Shown piece by piece: positions 52,385 to 61,496 of a DNA stretch of 64,000 nucleotides. A program made the position numbers and the translations under genes. The number at the start of each line of letters is the position of its first letter. The first letter of the stretch is position 1. The notes under the pieces were generated by a model, which worked only from the letters and a program-made list of their open reading frames with translations, was not told where the DNA came from and ran no database searches. This DNA comes from Chitinophagaceae bacterium LGM1 (GTDB lineage: Bacteria > Bacteroidota > Bacteroidia > Chitinophagales > Chitinophagaceae), in assembly GCA_018604165.1 (NCBI GenBank), contig CP075895.1, positions 1,139,501-1,203,500 on the forward strand. The letters are read 5' to 3'.

Positions 52385-55300
52385 ATGAACAACTCTTATC
52401 GTTTGTTGATGATATTGTTATTGCCTTTATTTATGGGTAATGACATTGTACAAGCCAAAAATGCAGTGCTTTATGATAACAATAACCTGTGTTTTATTGA
52501 AAATAAGGGCCAAGTTAGAAACCAACAAGGCATTAGCCGCACAGATATTGATTTTGTATTGAAGGGGAAAGAGTTTAGTGTGTTTGTTGGTTGCAACGGG
52601 CTGCATTATCAGTGGAATAAATCACACGTAAATAACGAAACAAAGGATGTTGATTACATAGAGTCTTATCGTATTGATGCTGTTTTAACTGGTGCAAATA
52701 AGTATATTATACCGCAAAAGCTGGATGTTGCCCGATATACTGAACGTTGTTATGGTCCATCTTTCAGTAAGGATGGAATGATTGCAAATGCATACAAGAA
52801 AATTGTGTACCCTAATGTTTATCCCCAAATAGATTGGGTAATATATATAGATGAAAAAAGCAATAATGTCAAGTATGATTTTGTAGTTCATAATGGTGGT
52901 GACGCAAGAAATATTAAGGTTGTATATAATGGTGCCGAGCAATTGAGAATTGAAAAAGGAGCACTGCATATTCAAAGCCCTATGGGCACAATTACAGAAC
53001 ATACACCTTATAGCTACTATGCTGCTAGTAATGAAAAGATAAAAAGTTCATATTCGCTTGATGGTAATCAACTGTCTTTTTCATTAGAAGATTATACTCC
53101 AACGAAAAAAATGATAATTGACCCATCGTTGGAATGGAGTACTTATTTTGGAGGCAGTGATATTGAATGTGCATATGCTGTATCGTCTGATACAGCAGGT
53201 AATTCTTATCTGGTTGGTCATACTACTAGTAATAGTTCTATTGCTACTACTGGAGCATATCAAAGTACTTATGCAGCTAATAAAGACGCATATATAGCTT
53301 GTTTTGATAGTGCAGGTATCTTGCAATGGGCTACATATTATGGTGGTAACAGCAGCGATAACTTTTTCTATGTTGCAACTGATACTTTGGGGGGGATTTA
53401 TGCTGCTGGCATCACAGCTACAACGAGCGGAATGACCACTACAGGCGCACATCAAACTACATATGGTGGCGGTGTAAGTGACGCGTATTTGGTGAAGTTT
53501 AGTTCTACAGGCGCAAGAGTTTGGGCAACTTACTTCGGTGGTGCAGGAGATGAAGCAACTGTAGCTTCTTTTGACGACTATATGGTGAGTGTTACATGGG
53601 ATAAATCAGGTAACAAAGTGTATTTATGTGGGATGACAACCAGTAGCAGCGGTATAGCAACAAGTGGAGTATATCAGACTGCTCCAGGGGGGGGGAAGGA
53701 TGGATATCTTGCACAATTTACTACTTCGGGTGCATTGCAATGGGCTACCTATTTTGGCGACACAGGCGATGATAAAATTGTGAAGATGAGTGCAGATGCT
53801 ACAGGAAACCTGTACGTTACAGGCGTTACGAATAGTACCAGCAATATTGCAACAAGTGGCTCTCACCTACCAGTTCCTGCAGGCGGAGTAGATGCTTTCA
53901 TAGCAAAATTCAGTCAATCAGGTAGCAGGCTTTGGGCTACTTACTATGGCGGTAGTAATGATGATGGAAGTAGCGGCATAGCAAATGATAATGCAGGTAG
54001 TGTATATATTGCTGGTTCAACTACAAGTACCAGCGGTATTTCTACAACAGGTAGTTTCCAGCCAGCAATAGCAGGTACTGGCCCTTCTGATGCTTTTTTA
54101 GTAAAATTTGATGCTAATGGCAGCAGGCAATGGGGGACTTATCTTGGGGGTATGGCACCGGATAATACAGCAGATATAGCCATAGATGCCAATAATAATA
54201 TCTGCTTTAGCGGAACAACAGGCAGTACTGGTATTTCAACACCAGGCTCTTACCAGCCTTCATTTGGAGGAAATAGTGATGGTTACTTGGCTGTGTTTGG
54301 TCCGCAAGGTACACGGACATGGGTTTCTTACTTTGGTGGCAGCGGAGCAGATAATAGTTTTGGGATAAGTTACAGCCGCACCGGTGATTTGTATGTAGCA
54401 GGTAATACTGGTAGTTCGTCAGGCATATCTACGATAGGTTCTTACCAAATGGTACTTAATGGTGCGCAGGATGGTTACGTTGCAAAATTTAAAGCTGATA
54501 CATCTGCGTATATAACATCAGTCAGCCCGATGTCGATTTGCCAAGGCGATTCTGTAACAGTACACTATGCAATTACAAACCCTTTTCTGAGTACAAATAC
54601 ATTCAGTATTCACTTATCAGACGCTTTCGGCTCTTTTGGTACATATACCGTGTTGGGCAGCATTGCAGCTAACACTGCAGGTAGTATACGTGTAAGGATA
54701 CCGTTGACGACAACTGCAGGAACGCAATACAGGATGCGTGTAGCATATACTGCACCAGCAGGTGTGGGCTATGATAATGGGCAGAATATAACCGTTAAAT
54801 TGAAGCCAGTTGCACCTGCAATCAGCACTAACAGTCCGATATGTAGTGGCAATATGTTAGCATTTACAGCGAGCAGTACTACCCCCAATGTTACATATAA
54901 TTGGATTGGGCCAAATGGGTTTTTAAGTACTTCACAGACAGAAATGATTACTCCTGCGCCAACAAACGTTTCAGGTAAGTATGTTGCTACAGCCACGCTG
55001 AATGGTTGTATAACAAAAGATAGTTTTACTGCTGTGGTAGATAGTACCCCAGTAAAACCGATCATTATAGCTAATGGTCCCACAATTTGCAGCGGTAATA
55101 CTATATTGCTGAATGCATCAAGCACAACTAATGGTGTAACATACGAATGGAAAGGCCCTGCAAGCTTTAGCAGCACTTTGCAAAATCCTTCAATATCAAG
55201 CGCTACTGCAGCACAAACAGGCTACTATGTTGTTACAGCCAAGTTCGCTAATTGTTCATCAAAAGACAGTACGCAAATGAATGTGTTTACCACCTTAACG

Positions 55301-56134
55301 CCCGATATAAATGCGATAGCTACACCTGTGGGTAATATTTGTCAGGGAGATTTGGTTAGCTTCACAACTACAGTATCAGGGGGTGGAAGTACACCTACTT
55401 ATCAATGGTATATTAATAATAATCCCGTTAATGGTGCAACAACTGGTGTTTGGGGTAGTAATACCTTGACAACCGGAGATGTAGTGTATTGTATTTATAC
55501 TGCAAATGGTTGGCCGTGTCTTACAAAGCCAGCAGATACAAGTACTAAATTTACAATCAATGCATTAGGCAATGTACCACCTACTGTGTCTATACAGGCA
55601 TCGCCAGGATTAACAGTACCCACCGGCACGGCTATTACTTTTACAGCAACACATACCAATATGGGCGCTACGCCAAGCTATCGATGGTTGAAAAATGGAG
55701 TAACAGTGCAAAATGGTAAAACACCTGTATACATTGCTGTTGTCGACAGGGATGTTGTTGTAGGAGATCAGATAGCACTGATAATGACGAGCAGTTTGGT
55801 ATGCGCCGACCCCGATACTGCATTGAGTAATGTATTGACTATGGGGAAGAATATTATTTTAAGTGTTGCAGGTGTTGGGGCAGATAATGATTGGCAACTA
55901 TACCCTAACCCAAATATTGGCAAATTCGTGGTTAGTGGCTATACTAAAGAAAAAACTGTGTTGATTGATATTGTTGATGCTGTAGGAAGGATAGTATATA
56001 GCGAACAATTAGCACCCGTTAATGGAAATATCAATCACAATGTGCTGGCAACTAATATGTCGTCAGGTGCTTATATATTGCGAATCCATCAGGGAGATAA
56101 AAATAGTTACTTGAGATTCAGTGTAGTGAACTAA
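52385..56134 (+). CDS. large T9SS-secreted SBBP beta-propeller and Ig-like protein
   Basis: A 1249-residue surface protein. Signal peptide MNNSYRLLMILLLPLFMGNDIVQA; N-terminal domain (~30-235) with LCFIENKGQVRN and IDFVLKGKEFSVFVGCNGLHYQW, the start common to SBBP-repeat proteins. Residues ~245-720 hold about eight SBBP propeller blades of ~55 residues, each with a WATYFGG/WATYYGG core and YVAG/YLCG strand. Ig-like modules follow (NSPICSGNMLAFTASSTTPNVTYNW, NGPTICSGNTILLNASSTTNGVTYEW) and a type A T9SS sorting domain (NDWQLYPNPNIGKFVVSGYT...GAYILRIHQGD). Likely adhesin or exopolymer-associated protein. A terminator follows at 56161-56189. Confidence 0.86.
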   Translation: MNNSYRLLMILLLPLFMGNDIVQAKNAVLYDNNNLCFIENKGQVRNQQGISRTDIDFVLKGKEFSVFVGCNGLHYQWNKSHVNNETKDVDYIESYRIDAVLTGANKYIIPQKLDVARYTERCYGPSFSKDGMIANAYKKIVYPNVYPQIDWVIYIDEKSNNVKYDFVVHNGGDARNIKVVYNGAEQLRIEKGALHIQSPMGTITEHTPYSYYAASNEKIKSSYSLDGNQLSFSLEDYTPTKKMIIDPSLEWSTYFGGSDIECAYAVSSDTAGNSYLVGHTTSNSSIATTGAYQSTYAANKDAYIACFDSAGILQWATYYGGNSSDNFFYVATDTLGGIYAAGITATTSGMTTTGAHQTTYGGGVSDAYLVKFSSTGARVWATYFGGAGDEATVASFDDYMVSVTWDKSGNKVYLCGMTTSSSGIATSGVYQTAPGGGKDGYLAQFTTSGALQWATYFGDTGDDKIVKMSADATGNLYVTGVTNSTSNIATSGSHLPVPAGGVDAFIAKFSQSGSRLWATYYGGSNDDGSSGIANDNAGSVYIAGSTTSTSGISTTGSFQPAIAGTGPSDAFLVKFDANGSRQWGTYLGGMAPDNTADIAIDANNNICFSGTTGSTGISTPGSYQPSFGGNSDGYLAVFGPQGTRTWVSYFGGSGADNSFGISYSRTGDLYVAGNTGSSSGISTIGSYQMVLNGAQDGYVAKFKADTSAYITSVSPMSICQGDSVTVHYAITNPFLSTNTFSIHLSDAFGSFGTYTVLGSIAANTAGSIRVRIPLTTTAGTQYRMRVAYTAPAGVGYDNGQNITVKLKPVAPAISTNSPICSGNMLAFTASSTTPNVTYNWIGPNGFLSTSQTEMITPAPTNVSGKYVATATLNGCITKDSFTAVVDSTPVKPIIIANGPTICSGNTILLNASSTTNGVTYEWKGPASFSSTLQNPSISSATAAQTGYYVVTAKFANCSSKDSTQMNVFTTLTPDINAIATPVGNICQGDLVSFTTTVSGGGSTPTYQWYINNNPVNGATTGVWGSNTLTTGDVVYCIYTANGWPCLTKPADTSTKFTINALGNVPPTVSIQASPGLTVPTGTAITFTATHTNMGATPSYRWLKNGVTVQNGKTPVYIAVVDRDVVVGDQIALIMTSSLVCADPDTALSNVLTMGKNIILSVAGVGADNDWQLYPNPNIGKFVVSGYTKEKTVLIDIVDAVGRIVYSEQLAPVNGNINHNVLATNMSSGAYILRIHQGDKNSYLRFSVVN

Positions 56135-56160
56135 AATATACTCTTCGCCGTTTACCTACT

Positions 56161-56189
56161 TTGCCGTAACAATTGTTGCGGCAATTTTT
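56161..56189 (+). terminator. intrinsic terminator of the SBBP gene
   Basis: Stem TTGCCGTAAC / GTTGCGGCAA (10 bp, one G-U pair), AATT loop, then TTTTT. 26 nt past the stop at 56134. Confidence 0.85.
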
Positions 56190-56481
56190 CTATTATTATT
56201 TTCAAAGTTTAAGTGTGGGTTATTAAATGCAAGAAAGGCGGTAGAAACCGCCTTTCGAAATCTAGAATTGATTACCCATTACAAACTTTAGTATCGTAGA
56301 ATACAGTGTGCGAAAACTGTATGTATCATCGCTTGTTGTATAGTAAGACGAAGAACAGAGATAAAAGGTTGGAATGAACAGCAGAAAAATTGTCATGGAA
56401 ATTTCATTAATATAAAAAGCCTTTACGGACCAGCATTACAGGCTACTTATAAGATAATTACCTATTTACCCGATTTAACCT
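56190..56481. other. intergenic region before sucD with one GC-rich hairpin
   Basis: About 290 nt without a plausible gene. It holds a perfect 10-bp hairpin GAAAGGCGGT / ACCGCCTTTC (56233-56256, AGAA loop) without a T-run. Otherwise AT-rich, no tRNA seen. Confidence 0.5.
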
Positions 56482-56489
56482 TATTTTTG
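56482..56489 (+). promoter_or_regulatory. -7 promoter box of sucD
   Basis: TATTTTTG, exact TAnnTTTG, 30 nt before the ATG at 56520. It overlaps the longest possible ORF start (56487), which argues against that start. Confidence 0.55.
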
Positions 56490-56519
56490 CCCACGTTATT
56501 TAAAAAAAACAATATTCCG

Positions 56520-57401
56520 ATGGCTGTTTTAGTCAATAAAAATTCTAAAGTAATAGTACAGGGTTTTACGGGTACGGAAGGTACTTTCCATGCAGGGCAA
56601 ATGATTGAGTATGGTACCAACGTAGTAGGCGGTATCACACCGGGTAAGGGTGGCACTACACATCTTGACCGTCCGGTATTCAACACTGTGCTGGATGCTG
56701 TAAACGCTACAGGTGCAGATGTATCTATCATATTTGTACCGCCAGCCTTTGCTGCCGATGCGGTAATGGAAGCTGCTGATGCAGGCATCAAAGTAATCAT
56801 CTGTATTACTGAAGGTATACCTGTACAGGATATGGTAAAAGCACGCGATTACTTGCGTGGTAAAGACTGCCGCCTGATAGGTCCTAACTGCCCGGGTGTT
56901 ATTACTGCAGATGAAGCAAAAGTTGGTATCATGCCCGGCTTTATCTTCAAAAAAGGTACAATAGGTATCGTTTCTAAAAGCGGTACACTGACTTATGAAG
57001 CTGCAGACCAAGCCGTGAAAGCAGGATTTGGTATAACAACTGCCATAGGTATTGGTGGCGACCCCATTATAGGTACTACCACCAAAGAAGCGGTTGAAAT
57101 GCTGATGAATGACCACGAAACGGAAGGCATCATCATGATTGGTGAAATAGGTGGCGGTATGGAAGCAGAAGCTGCCCGTTGGCTGAAAGACAATATGCGT
57201 AAGCCTGTTGTAGGTTTTATTGCTGGTCAAACTGCGCCCCCTGGTCGTCGTATGGGGCACGCTGGTGCTATAGTTGGTGGTGCGGAAGATACTGCTGCCG
57301 CAAAAATGAAGATAATGGCAGAATGTGGCATACACGTAGTAGCCAGCCCAGCCGACATAGGCAAAACAATGGCTGCAGCTATGAAGAAAGAAATGGCATA
57401 A
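56520..57401 (+). CDS. sucD: succinate-CoA ligase subunit alpha
   Basis: TCA cycle: substrate-level phosphorylation of ADP/GDP coupled to succinyl-CoA cleavage. The start at 56520 ([21 protein letters not shown]) gives 293 residues. CoA-binding domain [30 protein letters not shown], ligase domain with [20 protein letters not shown], phosphohistidine loop GHAGAIVGG with His247 as the phosphorylated residue, and GGDPIIGTT. sucC is not adjacent, unlike in many proteobacteria. Terminator at 57431-57458. Confidence 0.95.
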   Translation: MAVLVNKNSKVIVQGFTGTEGTFHAGQMIEYGTNVVGGITPGKGGTTHLDRPVFNTVLDAVNATGADVSIIFVPPAFAADAVMEAADAGIKVIICITEGIPVQDMVKARDYLRGKDCRLIGPNCPGVITADEAKVGIMPGFIFKKGTIGIVSKSGTLTYEAADQAVKAGFGITTAIGIGGDPIIGTTTKEAVEMLMNDHETEGIIMIGEIGGGMEAEAARWLKDNMRKPVVGFIAGQTAPPGRRMGHAGAIVGGAEDTAAAKMKIMAECGIHVVASPADIGKTMAAAMKKEMA

Positions 57402-57430
57402 GCTATATATACTTAAAACACACACATACA

Positions 57431-57458
57431 AAGGCTGCTACTATTAGCAGTCTTTTTT
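57431..57458 (+). terminator. intrinsic terminator of sucD
   Basis: Stem AAGGCTGCTA / TAGCAGTCTT (10 bp, one G-U pair), CTAT loop, then a T-run. Confidence 0.8.
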
Positions 57459-57615
57459 GTTTATATATAAAATGTATAGAATGCAATGTATGCATCAATC
57501 ACATAAAAAGGTTATTTTCGCAAATCCTGCCAAAGATGGGTGCTGTGGTTTGAACGGATAATTTATAATGACAGATGCGCCCGGGTTGATGGCAGTCAAC
57601 ATAAATAATATATAA

Positions 57616-59067
57616 ATGGGATGTGGCAACTGTGGCACAGGTGCTAATGGAAAACCTGGTGGTTGCAAAGGAAATGGTGGATGTAGTAGTGGTGGGTGCA
57701 ACCGCATGAATGTTTTCGATTGGCTTAGTTCCTTGCCCTTGTACGATAGTGCAAAACCTTACCCGATAGTAGAGGTAAGTTTTAATAAAGGCAGCAGAAA
57801 AGACTTTTACCGCAATAGCAGCAATCATATACTTGAAAAAGGCGACTGGATTGCTGTAGAGGGTACGGGTGGCTACGATGTAGGGCAGGTAAGCCTTACG
57901 GGCGAACTTGTAAAGCTGCAAATGAAGAAATACGGCGTGTCTGAAAACGCCGAGATGAAACGCATACTGCGCAAAGCTACCCATGAGGATATAGCACAAT
58001 ACCAAAAAAGCAAAGACAGAGAGCCTGACATGCTCACACAATCGCGTGTGATAGCTCGTACCCACAAACTGGAAATGAAGCTATGTGAGGTGGAACTACA
58101 GGCAGATGGTAAAAAAGCTACATTCTTTTATACAGCCGATGCGCGCGTTGACTTTCGTGAATTGATAAAATCTTACGCGGGAGACTTCAAAGTACGTGTA
58201 GAGATGAAGCAGATAGGTGCGCGCCAGGAAAGTGCTAAAGTAGGCGGCATAGGTAGCTGTGGGAGAGAACTTTGTTGCAGCACGTGGCTCAGCGATTTTA
58301 AGAGTGTAAATACTACAGCTGCTAGGTATCAAAACCTGTCTATCAATCAGGCAAAACTGAGTGGGCAATGCGGCAGGTTGAAGTGTTGCCTCAACTACGA
58401 ATTGGATACTTATATGGATGCACTTCGTGTGTTCCCGGACAGTGCAGAAGTACTTGAAACCATCAAAGGTAGAGCAACGCTGCAAAAGCGCGATATATTT
58501 AAGAGTCTTATGTGGTATAGCTTCAGCGATAGTAATAAGCAATACCCGCTATCTATAGAGCGAGTAAAAGAAATACAGAAAGCCAATCAGCAAGGTATAA
58601 AGCCCGAAGAACTGCAACCTGTGGAGCTGGAAACTATTACCACTTCTAAAACAGCGGTGAAGGTGGAAATGGGTTTTGTGAACGATGTAGGGCAGATAAG
58701 CCTGAAAACGCTTGAAAAAGGCAATAAGAAAAAAAGAAGTAATAACGACCGCCGTAATAACGACAACCGAGGCGGACAGCAAGGTAACAGGCAACAACAA
58801 ACAGGTGCTGCCAGGCCACAACAAAGCGGCAACCGCCCGCAACAGCAAGGGGGTGGCAATAATAAACCACCACAGCAAAATAGGCCACCGCAACAAGGTG
58901 GTAGCGGTAACCGCCCGCAACAGCAACCCCGTCCTAACAACCCGAATAACAATAATAGAAGCGGTAACAGTGGCAATAATAACAACCGCAACCGCCCCCA
59001 AGGTAGTAACAGACCACAAGGCGGCGGACAACAAAGCGATAGACCTACACCACCATCAGCGCAATAA
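57616..59067 (+). CDS. RicT/YaaT-like PSP1 domain protein with low-complexity C-terminal tail
   Basis: A 483-residue cytosolic protein. The N-terminus is a short Gly/Cys-rich stretch with six Cys (CGNCGTG, GGCKGNGGC, GGC). The PSP1 core spans ~45-290: YPIVEVSFNKGSRKDFYRN, GDWIAVEGTGGYDVGQVSLTG, KLCEVELQADGKKATFFYTADARVDFRELIKSYAGDFKVRVEMKQIGARQESAKVGG. Cysteines in GSCGRELCCSTWL and GQCGRLKCCLNYE match the Fe-S-binding Cys of Bacillus RicT (YaaT), which works with RicA/RicF in mRNA processing. Here it stands alone. From ~375 the sequence is Gln/Asn/Pro/Arg/Gly-rich and repetitive (PQQSGNRPQQQ, PPQQNRPPQQ), probably disordered and possibly RNA-binding. Terminator at 59085-59115. Confidence 0.85.
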   Translation: MGCGNCGTGANGKPGGCKGNGGCSSGGCNRMNVFDWLSSLPLYDSAKPYPIVEVSFNKGSRKDFYRNSSNHILEKGDWIAVEGTGGYDVGQVSLTGELVKLQMKKYGVSENAEMKRILRKATHEDIAQYQKSKDREPDMLTQSRVIARTHKLEMKLCEVELQADGKKATFFYTADARVDFRELIKSYAGDFKVRVEMKQIGARQESAKVGGIGSCGRELCCSTWLSDFKSVNTTAARYQNLSINQAKLSGQCGRLKCCLNYELDTYMDALRVFPDSAEVLETIKGRATLQKRDIFKSLMWYSFSDSNKQYPLSIERVKEIQKANQQGIKPEELQPVELETITTSKTAVKVEMGFVNDVGQISLKTLEKGNKKKRSNNDRRNNDNRGGQQGNRQQQTGAARPQQSGNRPQQQGGGNNKPPQQNRPPQQGGSGNRPQQQPRPNNPNNNNRSGNSGNNNNRNRPQGSNRPQGGGQQSDRPTPPSAQ

Positions 59068-59084
59068 TTTTATCATATTAATAG

Positions 59085-59115
59085 AACAAAGCCACACTAC
59101 TTGTGTGGCTTTGTT
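59085..59115. terminator. bidirectional terminator between ricT-like and the membrane protein gene
   Basis: Perfect 13-bp stem AACAAAGCCACAC / GTGTGGCTTTGTT, TACTT loop, followed by ATTTTG; it touches the stop of the convergent gene at 59114. Confidence 0.85.
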
Positions 59116-59536
59116 ATTTTGCAGCCTTCAACTCTACATATACCATACTACCTACTATTATTTTCTCAAAAATAAAATATAACATGCCGAGTATAGTAAG
59201 TTGTTGATAGAAAACGAATAGCAATACCAATGTGATGCAGCAATAAAGCAGGTTGGCGGCTGCTATGATGAGTAGGTAGGGTTTGTAGTTGCCGCGTAAC
59301 AAAAAATGGCAAGAGAGAGAATACACCGCAAACGCAGTTGCCAGTATAGCCAATTTATACAACACATGCTGTGGCATACCAAACACATCTACATGCTGCC
59401 CCAACAGCAGCGATAATAATAAGGCAGTAACAATAGCCCCAATGCCATCTATTAAAAAGATACGCTTGGGGTTGGCGGTGAGGGTGGAGGTGAGATTCGT
59501 CATTGCTAATATTCTATGTGTGCAATAATAAATCAT
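59114..59536 (-). CDS. small four-helix membrane protein, unknown function
   Basis: A 140-residue protein with four predicted membrane helices (IFLIDGIGAIVTALLLSLLLG, HVLYKLAILATAFAVYSLSCHFLL, LLIIAAANLLYCCITLVLLFVFY, TILGMLYFIFEKIIVGSMVYVEL). Start either at 59536 or, with better family-like length, at 59503 (MTNLTSTLTANPKR). No motif recognised beyond a C-terminal VELKAAK. It is the last ordinary chromosomal-looking gene before the tRNA fragment. Confidence 0.7.
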   Translation of the reverse strand: MIYYCTHRILAMTNLTSTLTANPKRIFLIDGIGAIVTALLLSLLLGQHVDVFGMPQHVLYKLAILATAFAVYSLSCHFLLRGNYKPYLLIIAAANLLYCCITLVLLFVFYQQLTILGMLYFIFEKIIVGSMVYVELKAAK

Positions 59537-59553
59537 TACTTGTTATCAAAAAC

Positions 59554-59586
59554 AAAAAACACCCACTCTAAGAGCGGGTGTTTTTT
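59554..59586. terminator. hairpin with A- and T-runs beside the tRNA fragment
   Basis: AAAAAACACCCACTC / GAGCGGGTGTTTTTT, 15-bp stem with one mismatch and a 3-nt loop. On the minus strand it lies just downstream of the tRNA fragment 3' end, the place of an old tRNA terminator. Confidence 0.7.
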
Positions 59587-59598
59587 CAAAGGACTCAG

Positions 59599-59623
59599 TG
59601 CCCAGAACAGGAATCGAACCTGC
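59599..59623 (-). pseudogene. tRNA 3' fragment (T-arm plus acceptor strand), likely attachment-site scar
   Basis: On the minus strand: GCAGG-TTCGATT-CCTGT forms a complete T-arm (5 bp with one G-U, 7-nt loop), followed by TCTGGGC, the acceptor 3' strand, and discriminator A. Positions 49-73 of a tRNA are therefore present, but the sequence to the right (59624-59770) gives no variable arm, anticodon arm, D-arm or GCCCAGA 5' strand. The isotype cannot be read; the acceptor would fit some tRNA-Leu. Such 3' fragments are the classic duplicate left at the far end of an element integrated into a tRNA gene. Confidence 0.75.
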
Positions 59624-59769
59624 ACTCCCTTGCTGAAATATCAAAGTTCTCGAAGGAATTTTGGTTAAACGTATTGTATTTTTAGTCAATTATTTTAAAT
59701 CAACAAAATCAAATAATAGTGTGTATGCGTTATATTTATATGACAGTATATTATTATAAATATTATTAA
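59624..59769. other. AT-rich junction between tRNA fragment and accessory genes
   Basis: No gene and no integrase fragment seen. Base composition shifts here to strongly AT-rich (runs such as TATTATAAATATTATTAAG before the next start). Confidence 0.5.
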
Positions 59770-60333
59770 GTGGCTGATTTTCTCACCATATTTAATAAGT
59801 TATCTGAACTTACTAAGTCAGCAGAAGATGACTTGCACTATTGTTTGCAGAATAAGTCAGTAAACAAAGGCGACTATTTATTAAGACGGCGAGAGGTTTG
59901 CAAGAAATTATACTTCATTGAAGAAGGGCTAACAAAAACCTTCTTTTCAAATGAAGAAAAAGAATTCATTATGCAGTTTTTTGCTGAACATGCATTATTT
60001 ACTGTTGTCGATAGTTTCGTTAGTCAAACTCCATCTACGTATGAAATAATGGCACTCGAAAATACTACAGTAACTTATATTACATGGAAAGATTTACAAA
60101 TACTATGCAAAAAACATCATTGTATTGAAGCTGCCTTTAGCAAATTACTATCAATAGCTACTATCAACATGATGAAACGTATAAGTGAAATGCTGGAAGA
60201 AAGTGCTACAGAACGATACAATCACTTCCTCGATGATAATGGGAAATTGCTTCAACGTATTAGCTTGGGTGACCTATCCAACTATTTAGGCATTACACAG
60301 GGTTCATTAAGCAGAATAAGAGCGAACAAGTAA
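59770..60333 (+). CDS. Crp/Fnr family transcriptional regulator
   Basis: A 187-residue one-component regulator. The start is GTG at 59770, directly after an in-frame TAA. The cyclic-nucleotide-type beta barrel is at ~20-110 (NKGDYLLRRREVCKKLYFIEEGLTKTFF, MQFFAEHALFTVVDSFVSQTPSTYEIMALENTTVTYI). A C-terminal helix-turn-helix is at ~160-185 (ISLGDLSNYLGITQGSLSRIR). The arginine/serine pair of the cAMP pocket is not visible, and in Bacteroidota this family usually responds to unknown signals. It is the first gene right of the tRNA fragment and may regulate the next genes. Confidence 0.88.
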   Translation: MADFLTIFNKLSELTKSAEDDLHYCLQNKSVNKGDYLLRRREVCKKLYFIEEGLTKTFFSNEEKEFIMQFFAEHALFTVVDSFVSQTPSTYEIMALENTTVTYITWKDLQILCKKHHCIEAAFSKLLSIATINMMKRISEMLEESATERYNHFLDDNGKLLQRISLGDLSNYLGITQGSLSRIRANK

Positions 60334-60372
60334 GTTTTATCAATTGTAAAAAACATGATTGGATAGCTGTAG

Positions 60373-60380
60373 TAGTTTTG
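60373..60380 (+). promoter_or_regulatory. -7 promoter box of the DUF1272 gene
   Basis: TAGTTTTG, exact TAnnTTTG, 34 nt before the ATG at 60415. Confidence 0.5.
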
Positions 60381-60414
60381 TGATAAAATATTATCTCAAA
60401 CGAAATTTCAAGAC

Positions 60415-60705
60415 ATGCTACAACTCAGACCTGTATGTGAACACTGTGGGAAGAGCCTTCCAGCAGATGATGCTGAAGCAATGATATGCTCTTTTGAATG
60501 TACATTTTGTGCAGACTGTGTAAATGACATACTCTATAATGTTTGTCCAAATTGTGGTGGAGGTTTTGAACAAAGACCCGTTAGGACTGACGAAATGTTG
60601 GCACAATATCCACCCACTAAGTTGAAAATTCATAATCCTGTAAAGTCGGAACAATTTAAGGGAATACTATCCAGGTATAAAAACATTCCACCGTCAAAGC
60701 GATGA
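60415..60705 (+). CDS. DUF1272 domain zinc-binding protein
   Basis: A 96-residue protein of the DUF1272 family. Cys pairs in PVCEHCGKSLP, MICSFECTFCADC and NVCPNCGGGFEQRPVR form a zinc-finger-like cluster. Such proteins are small, soluble, probably regulatory or redox-related; function unknown. It has its own -7 box at 60373. Confidence 0.85.
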   Translation: MLQLRPVCEHCGKSLPADDAEAMICSFECTFCADCVNDILYNVCPNCGGGFEQRPVRTDEMLAQYPPTKLKIHNPVKSEQFKGILSRYKNIPPSKR

Positions 60706-60796
60706 CCGGATATTGCATTGTATAATTTCCTTCACTCATTTATTACAACGCTTTAGCTTTTTATCATTTGTAAAAAAATAAGCCATATTCTCAAAA

Positions 60797-60804
60797 TAGT
60801 TTTG
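60797..60804 (+). promoter_or_regulatory. -7 promoter box of the four-gene accessory operon
   Basis: TAGTTTTG, exact TAnnTTTG, 20 nt before the ATG at 60825. Confidence 0.55.
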
Positions 60805-60824
60805 CATCATAAAATCAATATAAT

Positions 60825-61493
60825 ATGCAAAACTTCACACTTTCTCAAAAAGCAAGCTTATTTGTAGCTATCGCAGTCTGTATTATTGCCCCTACAATAG
60901 GGTATATAAAAATCGGTTGGCCTCCTGTTATTATAGTTGGTGGGTCGGCAATTATCGGTTTTTTCTTTTGGTACTTCACCTATCTGAAAAAGCCAAACGA
61001 CCCTAAACTGATACTGCCAATATTTATCTTAACGGTTGCGGCACTCCAAACTCATATGGTTGAAGAGTATTTTACAGGATTCGGTCCGGCCGTATCAAGA
61101 ATATTTGACGTACCTTGGACAGAGCAGAGCTTTCTGATGGTGTTTATGATGATAGGCCCCATTATCTATACACTAACAACGCTTGGTTTGTATTATCGTG
61201 TTCCGCTTGCTGGCTTTGTGGCTTGGTTTATATTCATTGGCCCTGGCTTTGCAGAATTTACCCATTTTATATTTCCGTTAATAGAGCCAAATATTCAACC
61301 AGAGAACATTAACCATGTTACCCAAGCTGTTAAAGGCATTGAAGTTGCAGACATGCCTAACTATTATTACAAAACTACTGGAGAATACTACTTCTCAGGT
61401 ATGTGGACTGCAATATTGCCAATGATACCCGGCTCTTATGCTATTTACAAGCTAACAAAGACATACCTGCAAAGCAGAGCGCAAAATAAATAG
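60825..61493 (+). CDS. HXXEE-like membrane protein
   Basis: A 222-residue membrane protein with six to seven helices (SLFVAIAVCIIAPTIGYI, PVIIVGGSAIIGFFFWYFTYL, ILPIFILTVAALQ, FLMVFMMIGPIIYTLTTLGLYY). An H-x-x-E-E motif (THMVEEYF) inside a helix region and a later AEFTHFIFPL His motif resemble the HXXEE family, some members of which are putative membrane metalloenzymes. First gene of a likely operon: the CPBP protease follows after 3 nt. Confidence 0.72.
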   Translation: MQNFTLSQKASLFVAIAVCIIAPTIGYIKIGWPPVIIVGGSAIIGFFFWYFTYLKKPNDPKLILPIFILTVAALQTHMVEEYFTGFGPAVSRIFDVPWTEQSFLMVFMMIGPIIYTLTTLGLYYRVPLAGFVAWFIFIGPGFAEFTHFIFPLIEPNIQPENINHVTQAVKGIEVADMPNYYYKTTGEYYFSGMWTAILPMIPGSYAIYKLTKTYLQSRAQNK

Positions 61494-61496
61494 GTT

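Noticed and set aside
56233-56256. 10-bp hairpin as a second terminator after the SBBP gene
   Set aside because: No T-run follows on either strand; the real terminator is at 56161-56189.
56529-57431. 300-codon minus-strand ORF opposite sucD
   Set aside because: It is a shadow frame of sucD, with Cys/Tyr/His-rich composition typical of antisense frames.
58587-58991. Leu/Cys/Pro-rich minus-strand ORFs opposite the ricT-like tail
   Set aside because: They mirror the Gln/Asn/Arg repeat of the sense gene and have no independent start signal or family resemblance.
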